Numbered from the stretch's first letter, positions 24,401-38,021 are shown. The stretch is DNA of 64,000 bases from Gentiana macrophylla (GCA_026214975.1 JAOBSW010000933.1:1-64000); one strand, 5' to 3'. The notes: generated by a model not told the origin, from the sequence alone. Program-made: numbers and translations.

Positions 24401-27400
24401 AGAGTTTACTCAAAACGGGGGTTTACAACTTTTTGTATATAATTATAGTAGAGTTCACTCAAAACGGAGGTTTACAACTTTTTGTATATAATTAAAATAT
24501 AGTTTACTCAAAACGGGGGTTTACAACTTTTTGTAAATAATTGTATTGTAGAGTTTACTCAAAACGAGGGTTTACAACTTTTTGTATATAATTATATAGT
24601 GGAGTTTACTCAAAACGGGCGTTTACAACTTTTTGTATATTATTGTATTAGAGTTTACCTAGAATGTGGGTTAACAACTTTTTGTATATATTATAGTAGA
24701 GTTCACTCAAAACGGAGGTTCATAACTTTTTGTATATAATTATATTAGTGTTTACTCAAAACGGGGGTTTACAACTTTTTGTTAATAATTGTATAGTAGA
24801 GTTTACTCAAAATGGGGGTTTACAACTTTTTGTATATTATTGTATTAGAGTTTACTCAAAACGGGGGTTTTATAACTTTTGTGTATATTATAGTAGAGTT
24901 ACTCAAACGGAGTTTTCAAAACGGAGGTTTACAAACTTTTGTATATAATTGTATAGTAGAGTTTACTTCAAAACAGAGTGTTTACAACTTTTGTAAATAA
25001 TTGTATAGTGAGTTTATTCAAAATGGGGTTTACAACTTTTGTGTATATTATTGTATTAGAGTTTACTTCAAAATGTGGGGTTTACAACTTTTAGTATATA
25101 ATTATAGTAGAGTTACTCAAAACGGGGTTTATAAATCTTTTGTATATAATTATAGCAGTAGTTTACTTCAAAACGTGGGTTTACAACTTTGTATATATAT
25201 AATGTATAGTAGTTTACTCAAAACGGGCTTTCATAACTTTTGGTATAATTATTGTATTAAAGTTCACTCAAAACGGGGTTTACAACTTTTTGTATATAAT
25301 TGTATAGTAGAAGTTTACTTCGAGGATTTTAAACTTTACAAGGTTTACAACAAATAAATTTTGTAGATAATTATAGTGTAGTTCACTCAAACGGAGGTTT
25401 ACAACTTTTATTATATAATTATAATAGAGTTTACTCAAAACGTAGTTTAAACTTTGTAAATAATTGTATAGTAGAGTTTACTCAAAACAGAGGGTTTATA
25501 ACTTTTTGTATATTATTGTATTGTAGTTTACTTCAAAATGGGGTTTCTAAAAAATTTTTGTATAGTTTACTTCCAAAATTGTATAAAGTAGTATACAAAT
25601 TTACTTAAAACGGGGGTTTACATACTTTGTACCATAAACGTGGTTGTACAATTATATAATTATATTAGAGTTTACTCAAAACGGAGTTTACAACTTTTGT
25701 ATATAATTATAGTAGAGTTCACTCAAAACGGGGTTTAGTACTTTTGTAAATAATTGTATAGTAGAGTTTACTTCAAAACGGGTTTATTTACAACTCTTTG
25801 TATATCATTGTATAGTAGAGTTTACTCAAAACGGGGGTTTACAACTTTTTGTATATAATTCTAGTAGCAAGTTCACTCAAAACGGAGGTTTACAAATTTT
25901 GTATATAATTGTATAGTAGAGTTTACTCCAAAACGAGGGTTTACAAGTTTTGTAAATAATTGTATAGTAGAGTTTACTCAAAGCAGGAGTTTATAACTTT
26001 TGTATATTATTGTATAGTAGAGTTTACTTCAAAACGGGGTTTACAACATTTTGTATATAATTGTATAATTTTGCTATTACTTTTTGTTAAGTAGGGGTTT
26101 ACAACTTTTGTATATTATTATATAATTAGGGTATTTTATTCAAACGGAGAGTTTACAACTTCTTTTTATATAATTATAGTAGAGTTCACTCAAAACGGAG
26201 GTATTTTCTAAATAATTGTATAGTAGAGTTTACTCAAAACGGGGATTTACAACTTTTTGTATATTATTGTATTAGAGTTTACTCAACTGGTACGGGGTTT
26301 ACAAATTTTGGTATATAATTGTATAGTAGAGTTTTCTCTCAAAACGAGGGTTTACAACTTTTTGTAGATAATTATAGTAGATTTCACTCAAAGCGGTGGT
26401 TTAACAGTTTTAGTATATAATTATAATAGAGTTTACTCTCATCTTTGTATTTTGTATTGGGTATTACAACTTTTGTAAATAATTGTATAGTAGAGTTTAC
26501 TCAAAGCGGGGGTTTACAACTTTTTGTATATTATTGTATTAGTTTTCAAATGGGGTTTACAACTTTTTGTATATAATTTATCACCCAAAAGTGAGAGTTT
26601 AATCAAAATGAGGGTTTACAACTTTTTTGTATATTATTGTATTAGAGTTTACTCAAAAATAGAGGTATTTAGAAGTTTCTGTAAAACAATAATTGTATAG
26701 TAGAGTTTACTCAAAACGGGAATTTACAACTCTTTTGTATATTATTGTATTAGAGTTTACTCAAAATAGGGGTTTACAACTTTTTGTATATAATTCAGGT
26801 AGAGTTCACTCAAAACGGAGGTTTACAACTTTTTGTATTTAATTATAGTTGAGTTTACTCAAAACGGGGGTTTACAAGTTTTGTAAATAATTGTATAGTA
26901 GAGTTTACTCAAAACGGGGGTTTACCACTTTTTGTATATTATTGTATTAGAGTTTATTCAAAACGGGGCTTTACAACTTTTTGTATATAATTGTATAGTA
27001 GATATTACTCAAAACGGGGGTTTACCACTTTTTGTATATTATTGTATTCGGGTTTACTCAAAACGAGGGTTTACAACTTTTTGTATATAATTATAGTAGA
27101 GTTCACTCAAAACGGGGGTATTTTCTAAATAATTGTATAGTAGAGTTTACTCAAAACGGGGATTTACAAATTTTTGTATTTTATTGTATTAGAGTTTACT
27201 AAAAACGGGGGTTAACAACTTTGGGTATATAATTATAGTAGAGTTCACTCAAAACGGAGGTTTATAACTTTTTGTATATAATTATAGTAGAGTTTACTCA
27301 AAACGGGTGTTTACAACTTTTGGTAAGTAATTGTATAGTAGAGTTATTCAAAATGGGGTTTTACAACTTTTTGTATATTATTGTATTAGAGTTTACTCAA

Positions 27401-30400
27401 AATGGGGGTTTACAACTTTTTGTATACAATTGTATGGTAGAGTTTACTCAAAATGGGGGTTTACAACTTTTTGTATATTATTGTATTAGAGTTCGCTCAT
27501 AACGGGGGTTTACAACTTTTTGTATATAATTATAGTAGAGTTCACTCAAAACGGAGGTTCACAACTTTTTGTATATAAATATAGTAGAGTTTACTCAAAA
27601 CGGGGGTTTACAAGTTTTGTAAATAATTGTATTGTAGAGTTTACTCAAAACGGCGGTTTATAACTTTTTGTATATTATTGAATTAGAGTTTATTCAAAAT
27701 GGGGGTTTACAACTTTTTGAATATAATTGTATAGTAGAATTTACTCAAAATGGGGGTTTACAACTTTTTGTATATTATTGTACTAGTGTTTACTCAAAAC
27801 GGGGGTTTACAACTTTTTGTATATAATTATAGTAGAGTTCACTCAAAACGGAGAGTATCTTTCTAAATAATTGTATAGTAGAGTTTACTCAAAATGAGGA
27901 TTTACAACCTTTTGTATATTATTGTATTAGAGTTTACACAAAATGGATAGTTAACAACTTTTGTATATAATTATAGTAGAGTTTACTCAAACCGGAGGTT
28001 TACAACTTTTTGTATATAATTATAGTAGAGTTTACTCAAAATAGGTGTTTACAACTTTTTGTAAATAATCGTATAGTAGAGTTTACTAAAAATGGGGGTT
28101 TACAAGTTACTGTATGTTATTGTATTAGAGTTTACTCAAAACGGGGGTTTACAAATTTTGGTATATAATTGTATTGTAGAGTTAACTCAAAACGGGGGTT
28201 TACAACCTTTGGTACATTAAGCCAGGGTTTACAACATTTTGTATATAATTGTATAGTAGAGTTTACTCAAAACGGGGGTTTAGAACTTTTTGTATATTAT
28301 TGTATTAGAGTTCACTCAAAACGGGGGTTTACAACTTTTTGTATATAATTATAGTAGAGTTTAATCAAAACGAGGGTTTACAACTTTTTGTATATTATTG
28401 TATTAGAGTTTACTCAAAACGGGGGTTTACAACTTTTTGTATATAATTGTATAGTAGAGTTTACTCAAAACAAGGGTTTACAACTTTTTGTAGATAATTA
28501 TAGTAGAGTTCACTCAAAGCGGAGGTTTATATCTTTTAGTGTATAATTATAATATAAGTTTACTCTCAAAATGGGGGTTTACAACTTTTTGTAAATAATT
28601 GTATAGTAGAGTTTACTCAAAAAGGGGGTTTATAAATTTTTGTATATTATTGTATTAGAGTTTACTCAAAATGGGGGTTTCCAACTTTTTGTATATAATT
28701 GTATAGTAGAGTTTACTCAAAACGGGGGTTTTCAACTTTTTTGTATATTATTGAATTAGAGTTTACTCAAAACGGGAGTTTACAACTTTTTGTATATAAT
28801 TATAGAGTTACTCAAAATGAGGGATTTTTCTAAATAATTGTATAGCAGAGTTTACTCAAAAGCTGGGGATTTACAAATCTTTGTATATCATTGTATTAGA
28901 GTTTACTCAATACGGGGGTTTACAACTTTTTGTATATAATTCTAGTAGAGTTTACTCAAAACGGAGGTTTACAACTTTTTGTATATAATTATAGTAGAGT
29001 TTACTCAAAACGGGGGTTTACAAGTTTTGTAAATAATTGTATAGTAGAGTTTACTCAAAACAGGGGTTTACAACTTTTTGTATATTATTGTATTATAGTT
29101 TATTCAAAACGGGGGTTTACGACATTTTGTATATAATTGTATAATAGAGATTACTCAAAACGGGGGTTTACAACTTTTTGTATATTATTGTATTAGTGTT
29201 TATTCAAAATGGGAGTTTACTACTTTTTATATATAATTATAGTAGAGTTCACTCAAAACGGAGGTATTTTCTAAATAATTGTATAGTAGAGTTTACTCAA
29301 AACGGGGATTTACAACTTTTTGTATATTATTGTATTAGAGTTTACTCAAAATGGGGGTTAACAACTTTTTGTATATTATAGTAGAGTTCACTCAAAACGG
29401 AGGTTTACAACTTTTTGTATATAATTATAGTAGATTTACTCAAAACGGGTGTTTACAACTTTTTGTAAATAATTGTATAGTAGAGTTTACTCAAAATAGG
29501 GGTTTACAAGTTTTTGTATATTATTGTATTAGAGTTTACTCAAAACGGGGGTTTAGAACTTTTTGTATATTATTGTATTAGAGTTCACTCAATAAAAAGC
29601 AATTTTTGTATTATTATAGTAGAGTTTATTTCAAAACTGGGGTTTACAACTTTTGTATATAATTATAGTAGAGTTTTATCAAAACGGGGGGTTTGCAACT
29701 TTTTGTATATTATTGTATTACGAGTTTACTCTGTAAAGCATTAGAGGGGTTTACAACTTTTTGTAGATAATTATAGTAGAGTTCACTCAAAACGGAGGTT
29801 TATAACTTTTAGTGTATAATTATAATAGAGTTTACTCAAAACGGGGGTTTACAACTTTTTGTAAATAATTGTATAGTAGAGTTTACTCAAAATGGGGGTT
29901 TACAACTTTTTGTATATTATTGTATTAGAGTTTACTCAAAATGGGGGTTTCCAACTTTTTGTATATAATTGTATAGTAGAGTTTACTCAAAATTGGGTTT
30001 TCAACTTTTTGTATATTATTGAATTAAGTTTACTCAAAGCAGGGAGTTTACAACTTTTTGTATATAATTATAGTAGAGTTTACTCCAAAAGCAGGAGGTA
30101 TTTTCTAAATAATTGTATAGTAGAGATTTAAACTTGCAATGTCAAGCGGGGATATACTGACTCTTTGTATATCATTGTATTGTCAGCCTACTCAAAAACT
30201 GAGGGTTTACAACTTTGTTTTATGAACCTCAAGTAGCATAAAGTTCACTCAAAAGTGGGGTTTACAACTTTTTGTATATTAATATAGTAGAAGTTTACTC
30301 AAAGCGGGGTTTACAATTTTTTGTAAATAATTGTATAGTAGAGTTTACTCAAAGCAGTTGTTTACAAACTTTTGTATATTATTGTATTAGAGTTTATTGA

Positions 30401-31584
30401 AAACGGGGGTTTACAACTTTTTGTATATAATTGTATAGTAGAGTTTACTCAAAATGGGGGTTTACAACTTTTTGTATATTATTGTATTAGTAGTTTACTC
30501 AAAATGAGGTTTATAACTTTTTGTATATAATTATTTAGTAGAGTTTACTCAAAATATGGGTTTACAATTTTTGTATATTATTGTATTGTAGTTTACTGTA
30601 AGCGGGAGTTTACAACTTTTTGTATATAATTATAGTAGAGTTCACTCAAAATGGAGGTATTTTCTACATAATTGTATAGTAGAGTTTACTCATAAGGCAG
30701 GAGATTTCAAATAGACTATTTTGTATATCATTGTATTAGAGTTGTACTCAAAACAGGGTTTACAACTTTTTGTATATAATTTTATAGGTAGAGTTCACTC
30801 AAAGCGGAGGTTTATAACTTTTTGTATATATAATTATAGTAGAGTTTACTCAAACGGGGGTTTTACAAGTTTTGTAAATAATTGTATATTAGAGTTTACT
30901 CAAAAGCTTGAGTTGTTTACAACTTTTTGTATATTATTGTATTAGTAGTTTATTTCAAACGCGGGGTTATACAATTTTTGTATATAATTGTATTTGTAGT
31001 TTACTGCAAAACGGGGTTTACAACTATTGTATAACGGGTTTTATTGTATCAAAAGTGTTTAACAATAAAACGGGGGTTTACAACTTTTGTATATAATTCT
31101 AATAGAGTTTACTCAAAGCGAGGAGTTTACAACTTTTTGTATATAATTGTATAGTAGAGTTTACTCAAAACGGGGGTTTACAACTATTTTTGTAGATAAT
31201 TATAGTATAATTTACATCAAAGCGGGGTTTTCTAACTTTTAATTAATATAATTATACTTAAGTTTACTCTAAGCGAGGGTTTTTAACTCTTTTGTAAATA
31301 ATTGTATAGTAGAGTTTACTCAAAATGGGGGGTTTAAAACATTTTGTATATTATTTTATTAGAGTTTACTCAAAATGAGGGCAATTCATTTGCATAATAA
31401 AACTTTTTGTATATAATTGTATAGTAGAGTTTACTCAAAGCGGGGGGTTTTCAACTTTTTGTATATTATTGAATTAGAGTTTACTCAAAAGCGGAGTTTA
31501 CAACCTTTTTGTATATAATTATATACAGTTCACTCAAAGCTTGGAGGTATTTTCTAAATAAGTGTATAGTAGAGTTTACTCCGA
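21469..31584. repeat. 49/51-bp satellite array, block 2, with 297-bp higher-order repeat
   Basis: About 200 head-to-tail monomers. Monomer classes differ in the tail: TATATAATTATAGTA (49 bp, often with GAGTTCACTC and GGAGG), AAATAATTGTATAGTA (51 bp), TATTATTGTATTA (49 bp) and TATATAATTGTATAGTA (51 bp). In the best part, classes recur in a fixed order of six, giving a higher-order period of 297 bp (GAGTTC starts at 27241, 27538, 27835). Order breaks down toward both edges. No gene or foreign sequence interrupts the block. Confidence 0.95.
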
Positions 31585-32820
31585 TGTTGGACTTATTTCT
31601 TAGTTTTGATGATGAGTGCCATCTTAGTTTGACCCATAGTGCAAAAGGCAAAAAAGTGTGGAGGATAAAATGTATAGGTTTATTAGAGTTTGATTCTTAA
31701 ATAGGGTTGTGATCAAACAAGCCAGTGTAAAGTGTGGCATTATTTGTAAGTGATGGTCTATGTCGATGGGGTAGATAGAATTGATCATTAGTGCGGAACA
31801 TCTTGAAAGCCCCGATTGGCGAAGGGTGAGGAGTTCAAACTTCGATGAAATGAAGGCTAAGGGATCAAACTTAGTATTTAATGTCAAGGATATGGAATCA
31901 AAATTTGCGGCAAGTGTGATGATGTTCAAAGCCGATTACATACACCCACAGCATTAATAGAATCTAAGTTCCTACAAGTTGGATGATGTTCTTTGGAACT
32001 TAGTTATATTTAAAATGATGTAATCTAACTTCTGGAAAATAAAAGTTGGATAAAAGGAATGTTTGCATTATATTTTACAAACAAAAATATGATGTTGATG
32101 ACGATTGGTATTCACGATGATTGAACTCTTGATATATACCTCGAATTAATTCAAGATTATTGGAAGATTACATGGATAAGAATGACCAACTACCTCGACT
32201 TATCAAGCAAATCAAAGTGAGATTAAAAAAGGCGTTAGGATGATTTACAGAATTTCTTATCCATTGGATACAAGTCAAAGGGTGGAATAATTTGCCACTT
32301 GCTTTGTCAAAAGTAATCCTGGCGATTAATGAGTCATGAATAGTGGCGAATCACGATCACGAATGGGACAAATACAAAGGCGGTCACATTTGAATTTCGA
32401 TTCAAAGTCACATTGCATTCCTACCTATAAATGAGGACTTTCAACTCAGAAGAAGAAAGAAGATGAATTTTGGAATAAACTTCCAAGTGATAACAGCAGT
32501 TTGAAAAACACCACTGTGAACTTCTGCGAGCTTAGAGGCTGGCGAATCCCAGTTTATTTTCTTCAAGTGTATGCCGCATTCAAGCATACACACTTTGAAA
32601 ATTGGCTAAGCTAGTGATTATATCATCCCCTAATCAAAGGCTCTACCAATTGGATCATTCATTTGATTCATTCTTTATTTTATAAAGAACCTCTTTTGAA
32701 AACAGTGAAGAAGCATACTGTTGAAGTGAAAGGCATTGTTGGTTTGTGGTGGAAGTGGTGAAGAGGCAATCACACCCTTCAAGGACCCGAGTGGAAGACT
32801 CGGGAGGCGACAATCCTACA
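31585..32820 (+). repeat. LTR-a, truncated Sirevirus-like LTR (copy A)
   Basis: Starts TGTTGGACTTATTTCTTAG exactly where satellite ends and follows LTR-b and LTR-c for about 1.24 kb, including the TATA-like box CTATAAATGAGG (32425-32436). After GGCGACAATCCTACA it jumps into RNase H sequence. The last 530 bp of the LTR, the primer binding site, gag and most of pol are missing. Confidence 0.9.
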
Positions 32821-33045
32821 CAAGAATTAATTGCAATCACGAGAAAATCATTTTGCACTCAAGAACCAAGCACATTGATGTGAGACATCATTTGTATCAA
32901 AATCCGTGTTGAAAAAGAAAGATGTGGTGGTTCTATACATTCCTCACTTGAAGATCAACATTGGCGATATTTTCACTAAACCACTTGTGAGTGAAAAGAT
33001 TTGCCAGAATTAGGGCGAACTTGGAATCATAAGATTGGCCCGTAT
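32821..33045 (+). pseudogene. RNase H C-terminal remnant of copy A
   Basis: Corresponds to about 45290-45505 of copy B: the coding sequence for SRTKHIDVRHH, a conserved stretch of the Ty1/copia RNase H domain, followed by the VVLYIP region and the pol C-terminus. Several indels break the frame. It is fused directly to LTR-a through a deletion of about 6 kb. The only visible overlap at the junction is a few bases (ACA). Confidence 0.85.
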
Positions 33046-33708
33046 TCGATTGTCTTGGGGGAATTCACAAGGGGATTAGTGCTTTGCTATGTTGGGTGAG
33101 CTCACTTAGCGAATTAGTCATTTGGTATCTAACAATTCCATGTACTTATGTTTTGAACAATTGAGCAAATAGAGGTTGCCAAGGGGATTGGTCTTTGTCA
33201 TTTTGGGTGAGCTCACTTGGCAGATCAGTCATTGGTATTAAACCTAAATCTTGTATTATCAATTGAACAAAACAAGAAAAACAAGGTTCAGCCAGTACTT
33301 TTGTCAGTATTCTTTGAAGTCTGCTCAGTCGTGATGCTGCGCCCACCTATGTGAAAGATTACCACTGTTTGGAGAGGCGTTACTCGATCCAAAGTAATTA
33401 AAGTCAAAAAAGCATATTGGCGGGATATTTATTTTATCCATTATTACCACGGTTAAACCATGCACTTGATTTACAAAGCGTTATGAAGGAGTAATGGACC
33501 CGCGTGTCGAGAACAACATTTGTCCAGTTTAATCGTGGTTACCTCAATGTCTGCGTCACGTGTGAGTTTCAACTACCCAATGTCTATATAATCAGGTATT
33601 ACATAGCAGTTAATTCTGCGCAATTTTACTGCTTTATTTACGCAAAAATCTACATCGTGTGAACACAGTTTAAGGAAGCGATTTTTCTTCATCCTTTTCT
33701 GTATTTCA
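33046..33708 (+). promoter_or_regulatory. Pol-ORF3 intergenic leader and putative internal promoter, copy A
   Basis: Contains a direct duplication of about 110 bp whose two parts each hold GTGAGCTCAC (33096-33105, 33207-33216), then a conserved stretch with GGCGGGATATTTATTTTATC, then TATATAA at 33585-33591, 118 bp before the ORF3 ATG. The G-box seen in copies B and C is altered here to CCGCGTGTC, although a CACGTG occurs nearby at 33557-33562. Conservation of the layout in three copies suggests a promoter for ORF3. Transcription is not shown by sequence. Confidence 0.5.
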
Positions 33709-36700
33709 ATGGCGGAAAAGATTGAGGTTCAAATCGAATCAAGTCAAAGTGTAACAAGAGGCTATGTTGTTGATGCAAATCAAGCAGGATGGCCCGTTAA
33801 TATAGGTCGAAGAATTATAAGGTTTCTGCGGCCTGGAGAACAAACTCAACATCGGATTAGAAGCGATATCACATACTGCCAATGTTATTGATTTACGGAA
33901 GAATATGGTTATAGAAGAGAGGCTGACATTCAAAACCACTTGTGAATGGTAAGGAGCTTGTAATCTCCTCGTCTCTTTGAGACAAAGTGTTTGGTTTTGA
34001 AGAAGAAATTTATTCTGATGGATTGAGTCAATCACGAAACAATGAAGTTGAACAAGATGGCATTACGTGGATCGAGTTAAAATACATCAGAACCCTGCAA
34101 TCGGGTTCTGGCATCACAGCTGCGGGGATATTTGCTTTGAGTACAACTTTGTGAGCAAATTAATTGCAAAGAACATCATCTGGAGTTGGTTGGCGGAGTA
34201 TGGATACTCATCTGGACCCAAGATAGAGTTGATGATAATTGATCATTTATTCTGCGAGAGTTTGAAGTTTGATTGAAGTTTGATTTATTTCATTCACTAT
34301 ATGAAGAAAGTAGCCAAGGAGGACATAGCTAAAGAAAAGAAATCCAAGGCTTTACCCACAGGTTTGATGGGATTGGTTCTGTGGCGGTAAATGGAAGGTC
34401 TTGATCTTGAACAGTTGACATAAATCAGTCCAGGTACAAGAAGGAGATTGATCATGCAATTCTGGACTTGATGATGATGAAAGATGCGGAGAGGCTCTTG
34501 ATGATGATTAATGATGGGAGATTGATGGTGATCTTGTGGTGGAGGCCGGGTTCGGCCGAGACTAAGAAAGATATCTATCAAACCTTCTAACGCACCAAAA
34601 GAAGGCTCTTTGGGAAAAAGAAGAATTTGGAACTACAAGGAAGATAGCTGAAGTGTTAAAGCCTTCAAAGAAAACAAGAAAGGAAACAGCCTGACTATGG
34701 CGAGTCTGCTTTGGTCAAGTGGAAGTTCTTGACCTGTTTGTGGCTTCAGAAAAGCTGTTGGTGAAATTACCAGAGAACAACGAAGAAGAGCTAGGAGAAA
34801 AAGAAAATTGACTAGGAAAGATGATGATGATGAACCCCTCTCCAAAGAATGAAGGAAGATTACCAAAAGAAGAAATATGGTGAAGGAAAGAGTTGAAAAT
34901 CTTGGAAGAACAAAAAGTCAAGAAGAGGCATCATTATAGAAAGAGAAGAGGCTGTTGATGAGCCCATAACTAATATTCCACCCGGTTGTGTCCCGGTGAT
35001 TCTTCACACGATGAGGATTACCTAAGTCTTTGAAGTGAGCGAGGTTGTTGTTGAGCAATGCATTTGAAGAATCGCAATGGACTAGCTTTGTGCCAGAGCT
35101 TTCTTGTACAGAAGATGTTCTTGGTAAGATCTCTTGAGTGCCTGGCAGGTTGTTGTTGAGCAATCATTGAAGATACCGCAATGACAGTCTCTGACCACGA
35201 GCTTTCTTGTAAGTATCCCACACTGAAGGAACCATGACAAACCAGAACTGAACTCTTTGTGGTGGTTGAAGAAGGTGATTGAAAGACTTGATTGAAGACC
35301 ACGGGATTTGGCAATAGTTAGAAAGGCGATCTGCTTTGCTAACCTGTTTGATGAGCATGTGTAAAGTCGAGGGGAATCAAGTATGATCTGAGATGGAAGT
35401 GATGAGCAACACAACTACACAATCGCAACGACTTTCTTTCGATTTTCGAATTATCTGTAGAAGAAACCATAGAATCACGCTTGTTGGATCGCTGGAGTCA
35501 ACAAGCCCTCACCAGAAAACTGCTCCCCAGGAGGTCTTTCATGTGCCTTTAGAAAGCATGTGAAAGAAACAAGCAAAGCGAAGAATTTGTGGATCCCAAA
35601 CCCGACAAATTGCGATTACTTCGATGGAAGTTTGGGTTTCTACAAAAGACAAAAACATTGCTCAGCTTAGTATAATGATTTTTGAAGAATGGGTTTTTGA
35701 CAAGTTGGGAGTGGAAAAACTTCTTTGGATACGATTGATACAACCTTCTTTGCCAATCAAAGCGATGGATCTGTTTGATGAGCAACGAGAAGGAGGAGGG
35801 TATCAAATTTTAGAGATCAAGAGATAGGTCTGATGATTCTTGCCATTAAATCAGAGATAGTAAGAGAGATTTTCCCTCTCGGACACTGAGAATCAGAAGT
35901 GAAATTTGCACTAACATGTACCATCCATACAACTTGAGTCCACGATCTTTGGTAGCACTTGAGTCTGCGAGGTGTGTTGGAGAAATGGATGAGGATCTAC
36001 AAGATCTCACCATGGATGATCTAGAAGCATTGATCAATAAAGAGGAATCAATTTGAGTCTTGGTGGAAGTGGTGATGAACCAAGCACATTTCATGTTGTA
36101 GAGCCTCTTTGCGAATGAGTTGAGTGAGGATTTGGATGGAGAAGGCGATTCTTTGATTTTAATGAACCTAGTTACTTGACTCACGAAGAGTCCGTTGAAT
36201 ATCGAGGTGGATTTGACATTGAAGCACACTCTGTGCTTTGCCCATCATCACTTTTTGATTGGCAATGCTTTGAAGGTTTCCAGAGTGGATAATACCAATA
36301 TATTCAATCCACACGACAAATTGAGGAGGAGTCTGCAGGTTATTTGGGGTACAAAGCGGACACACTGCACAAGGATTTGGAGCAGGACTGCACAGTGTTG
36401 AGTCTCAAGCGGCTTGCACTGAACTGCGAGTTGGAACAAACTTTGGAGTTTTGGAAGGAAACCCACATTGTTGATAAGAGGCTGGCATGTAGTGGACCCC
36501 CTCACTGGAGCCAAGACCCCTTGTAGGAAGGATAGTCCCGACCAGATTTGGCATTGTGAGGATGAAGTAATTTCTTCCGGACTATGACTTCTGATGATGA
36601 AGAATTTCAAATTTTGGAAAGAAGAAGTTCTTTGAAGCTGCACGCACCAAGAGATCCTATCCTTGAAGATGTTCTTGGTACAATGGTTGAGGAAAGGACC

Positions 36701-37965
36701 TCCCACTGCTTGGGAGGAAGATATGAGTAGAGCAATGGTCTTCGTGGACAAGCGAGCACAATGTCTGAGTTGAGAGTGCTGGCGTGGATCTCTTGATAGT
36801 AGAATGGCGAGTGGAGTGCCCGGTTGAAGTACACTAAATGAGTTGAGGGATTTGTAAAGTGATATACCTTGATTAAGGACTCAAGCTGAATGAGACAAGA
36901 AAGAAGATTTGAAGAAGCGTGATGGCTACAGTAAATGAAAGCAGACAATCTACAGCGTCTGAATTTATGACTTTGCTTAACTCAAAATGCTATACCGTGA
37001 TATGATATATGATGTAAGATATATCAAGCAAGGGGAACCTGGCGAAGACAAGTTTTTGAAAGATCAACTTACATCCATTCATCAAAAACTTGACAGAAAA
37101 ACTTCTTTGAAGGCTCTTGAGCGCTGCTGTTTGCGCCTGACAACTTTCTGTGCACGATCCCAAATTCTTGAAAGGATCAACAATTTGGAAGAGACCACGC
37201 AATCCAAGGATTACTTCACTTGATACTAGAAGCTGGAACATATGGCGGATCAATTACCACGAGTGGTGATAGTATCACGAGCTAGCTTGCAATGGCCTCA
37301 TCTCACGTTTTGTTGATGATGTCCACTAAGGGGAAGAGAGGCCAATCGAATTTCTACTGACAAAGGAAAGCTGCCGGACTCTTTACCTGAAGAGATGGGT
37401 GATGATTACAAATGCTTTTAGGCAGCTTTGCACTGGTAGATTGCAACTCAGCGATGATCTCCTATCATGATACAAGAAGAGTTTAATATGAAGGAGACCT
37501 TATGCGTGACATGGGATTTAGTGAAGGTCTTAACTCCTTCAGTGAGGTTTGAAGTTTTGGGAGGCAAAGGATTAAAGCTTTAGAGCAAGTACTAGAGAGT
37601 GAAAGAAGTAGCAAAGGTGAAAAGGTGCTGCCAATTACAAAAGCCAAAGATTCATGATGATGAATTTGGGAGAAATTTGTGTATGAAGTTTGAGCTTCAG
37701 GGTGAATCAGATCAATCTCATCTGCACTGAAGCATGGAGCCCGGGTGGAAACAAGTCAATCACTATATTGATTTTACTAATTGAGAATGAATGGATGATT
37801 GAAATGATAGAAGAGATCGAGAACTACTCAGGAAGCAAGCGAGAAGGCTAAACAAAGAGAGAAGAGCAGTGGAATCGGTATGTTACATTTATTTTTATCC
37901 TTGCTTGATGCTTGAAGCGTAATCTTTAGTGAACAAATATTTATAATGAGAATTGGTGAGATTTG
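33709..37965 (+). pseudogene. ORF3 region, copy A (unknown protein in the envelope-like position)
   Basis: The ATG at 33709 opens MAEKIEVQIESSQSV, identical to copy B. Many frameshifts follow. Recognisable landmarks in order: RRIIRF near 33810, a basic MKKVAKED segment near 34300, an acidic Asp-rich run about 34815-34835, LTMDDLEAL near 36010, YDVRYIKQG (37008-37034) and the coiled-coil-like DQLTSIHQKLD segment that follows, and a C-terminal Glu/Lys-rich part near 37800-37860. No catalytic motif or membrane segment is evident. The polypurine tract lies about 65 bp after its end. I do not recognise a homologous family. Confidence 0.6.
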
Positions 37966-38021
37966 TTCATTTTTGTTTTTATCTTTTTGCTTTCTTTGAT
38001 TAGGTGAGGTGAGTGGCATAC

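Noticed and set aside
24730..25357. Open frames of 60-118 codons within the 49/51-bp satellite, some starting with ATG
   Set aside because: They are periodic translations of the repeat, change frame at each 49-bp monomer, and have no start context or non-repeat domain. Not genes.
33357..33600. An independent host gene promoter and gene at ORF3
   Set aside because: The same promoter-like region and ORF3 are present in all three copies between pol and the 3' LTR, so they belong to the element.
34297..37253. Many minus-strand frames of 60-167 codons opposite ORF3 of copy A
   Set aside because: They lie antisense to the conserved ORF3 landmarks and are not conserved as proteins among the three copies.
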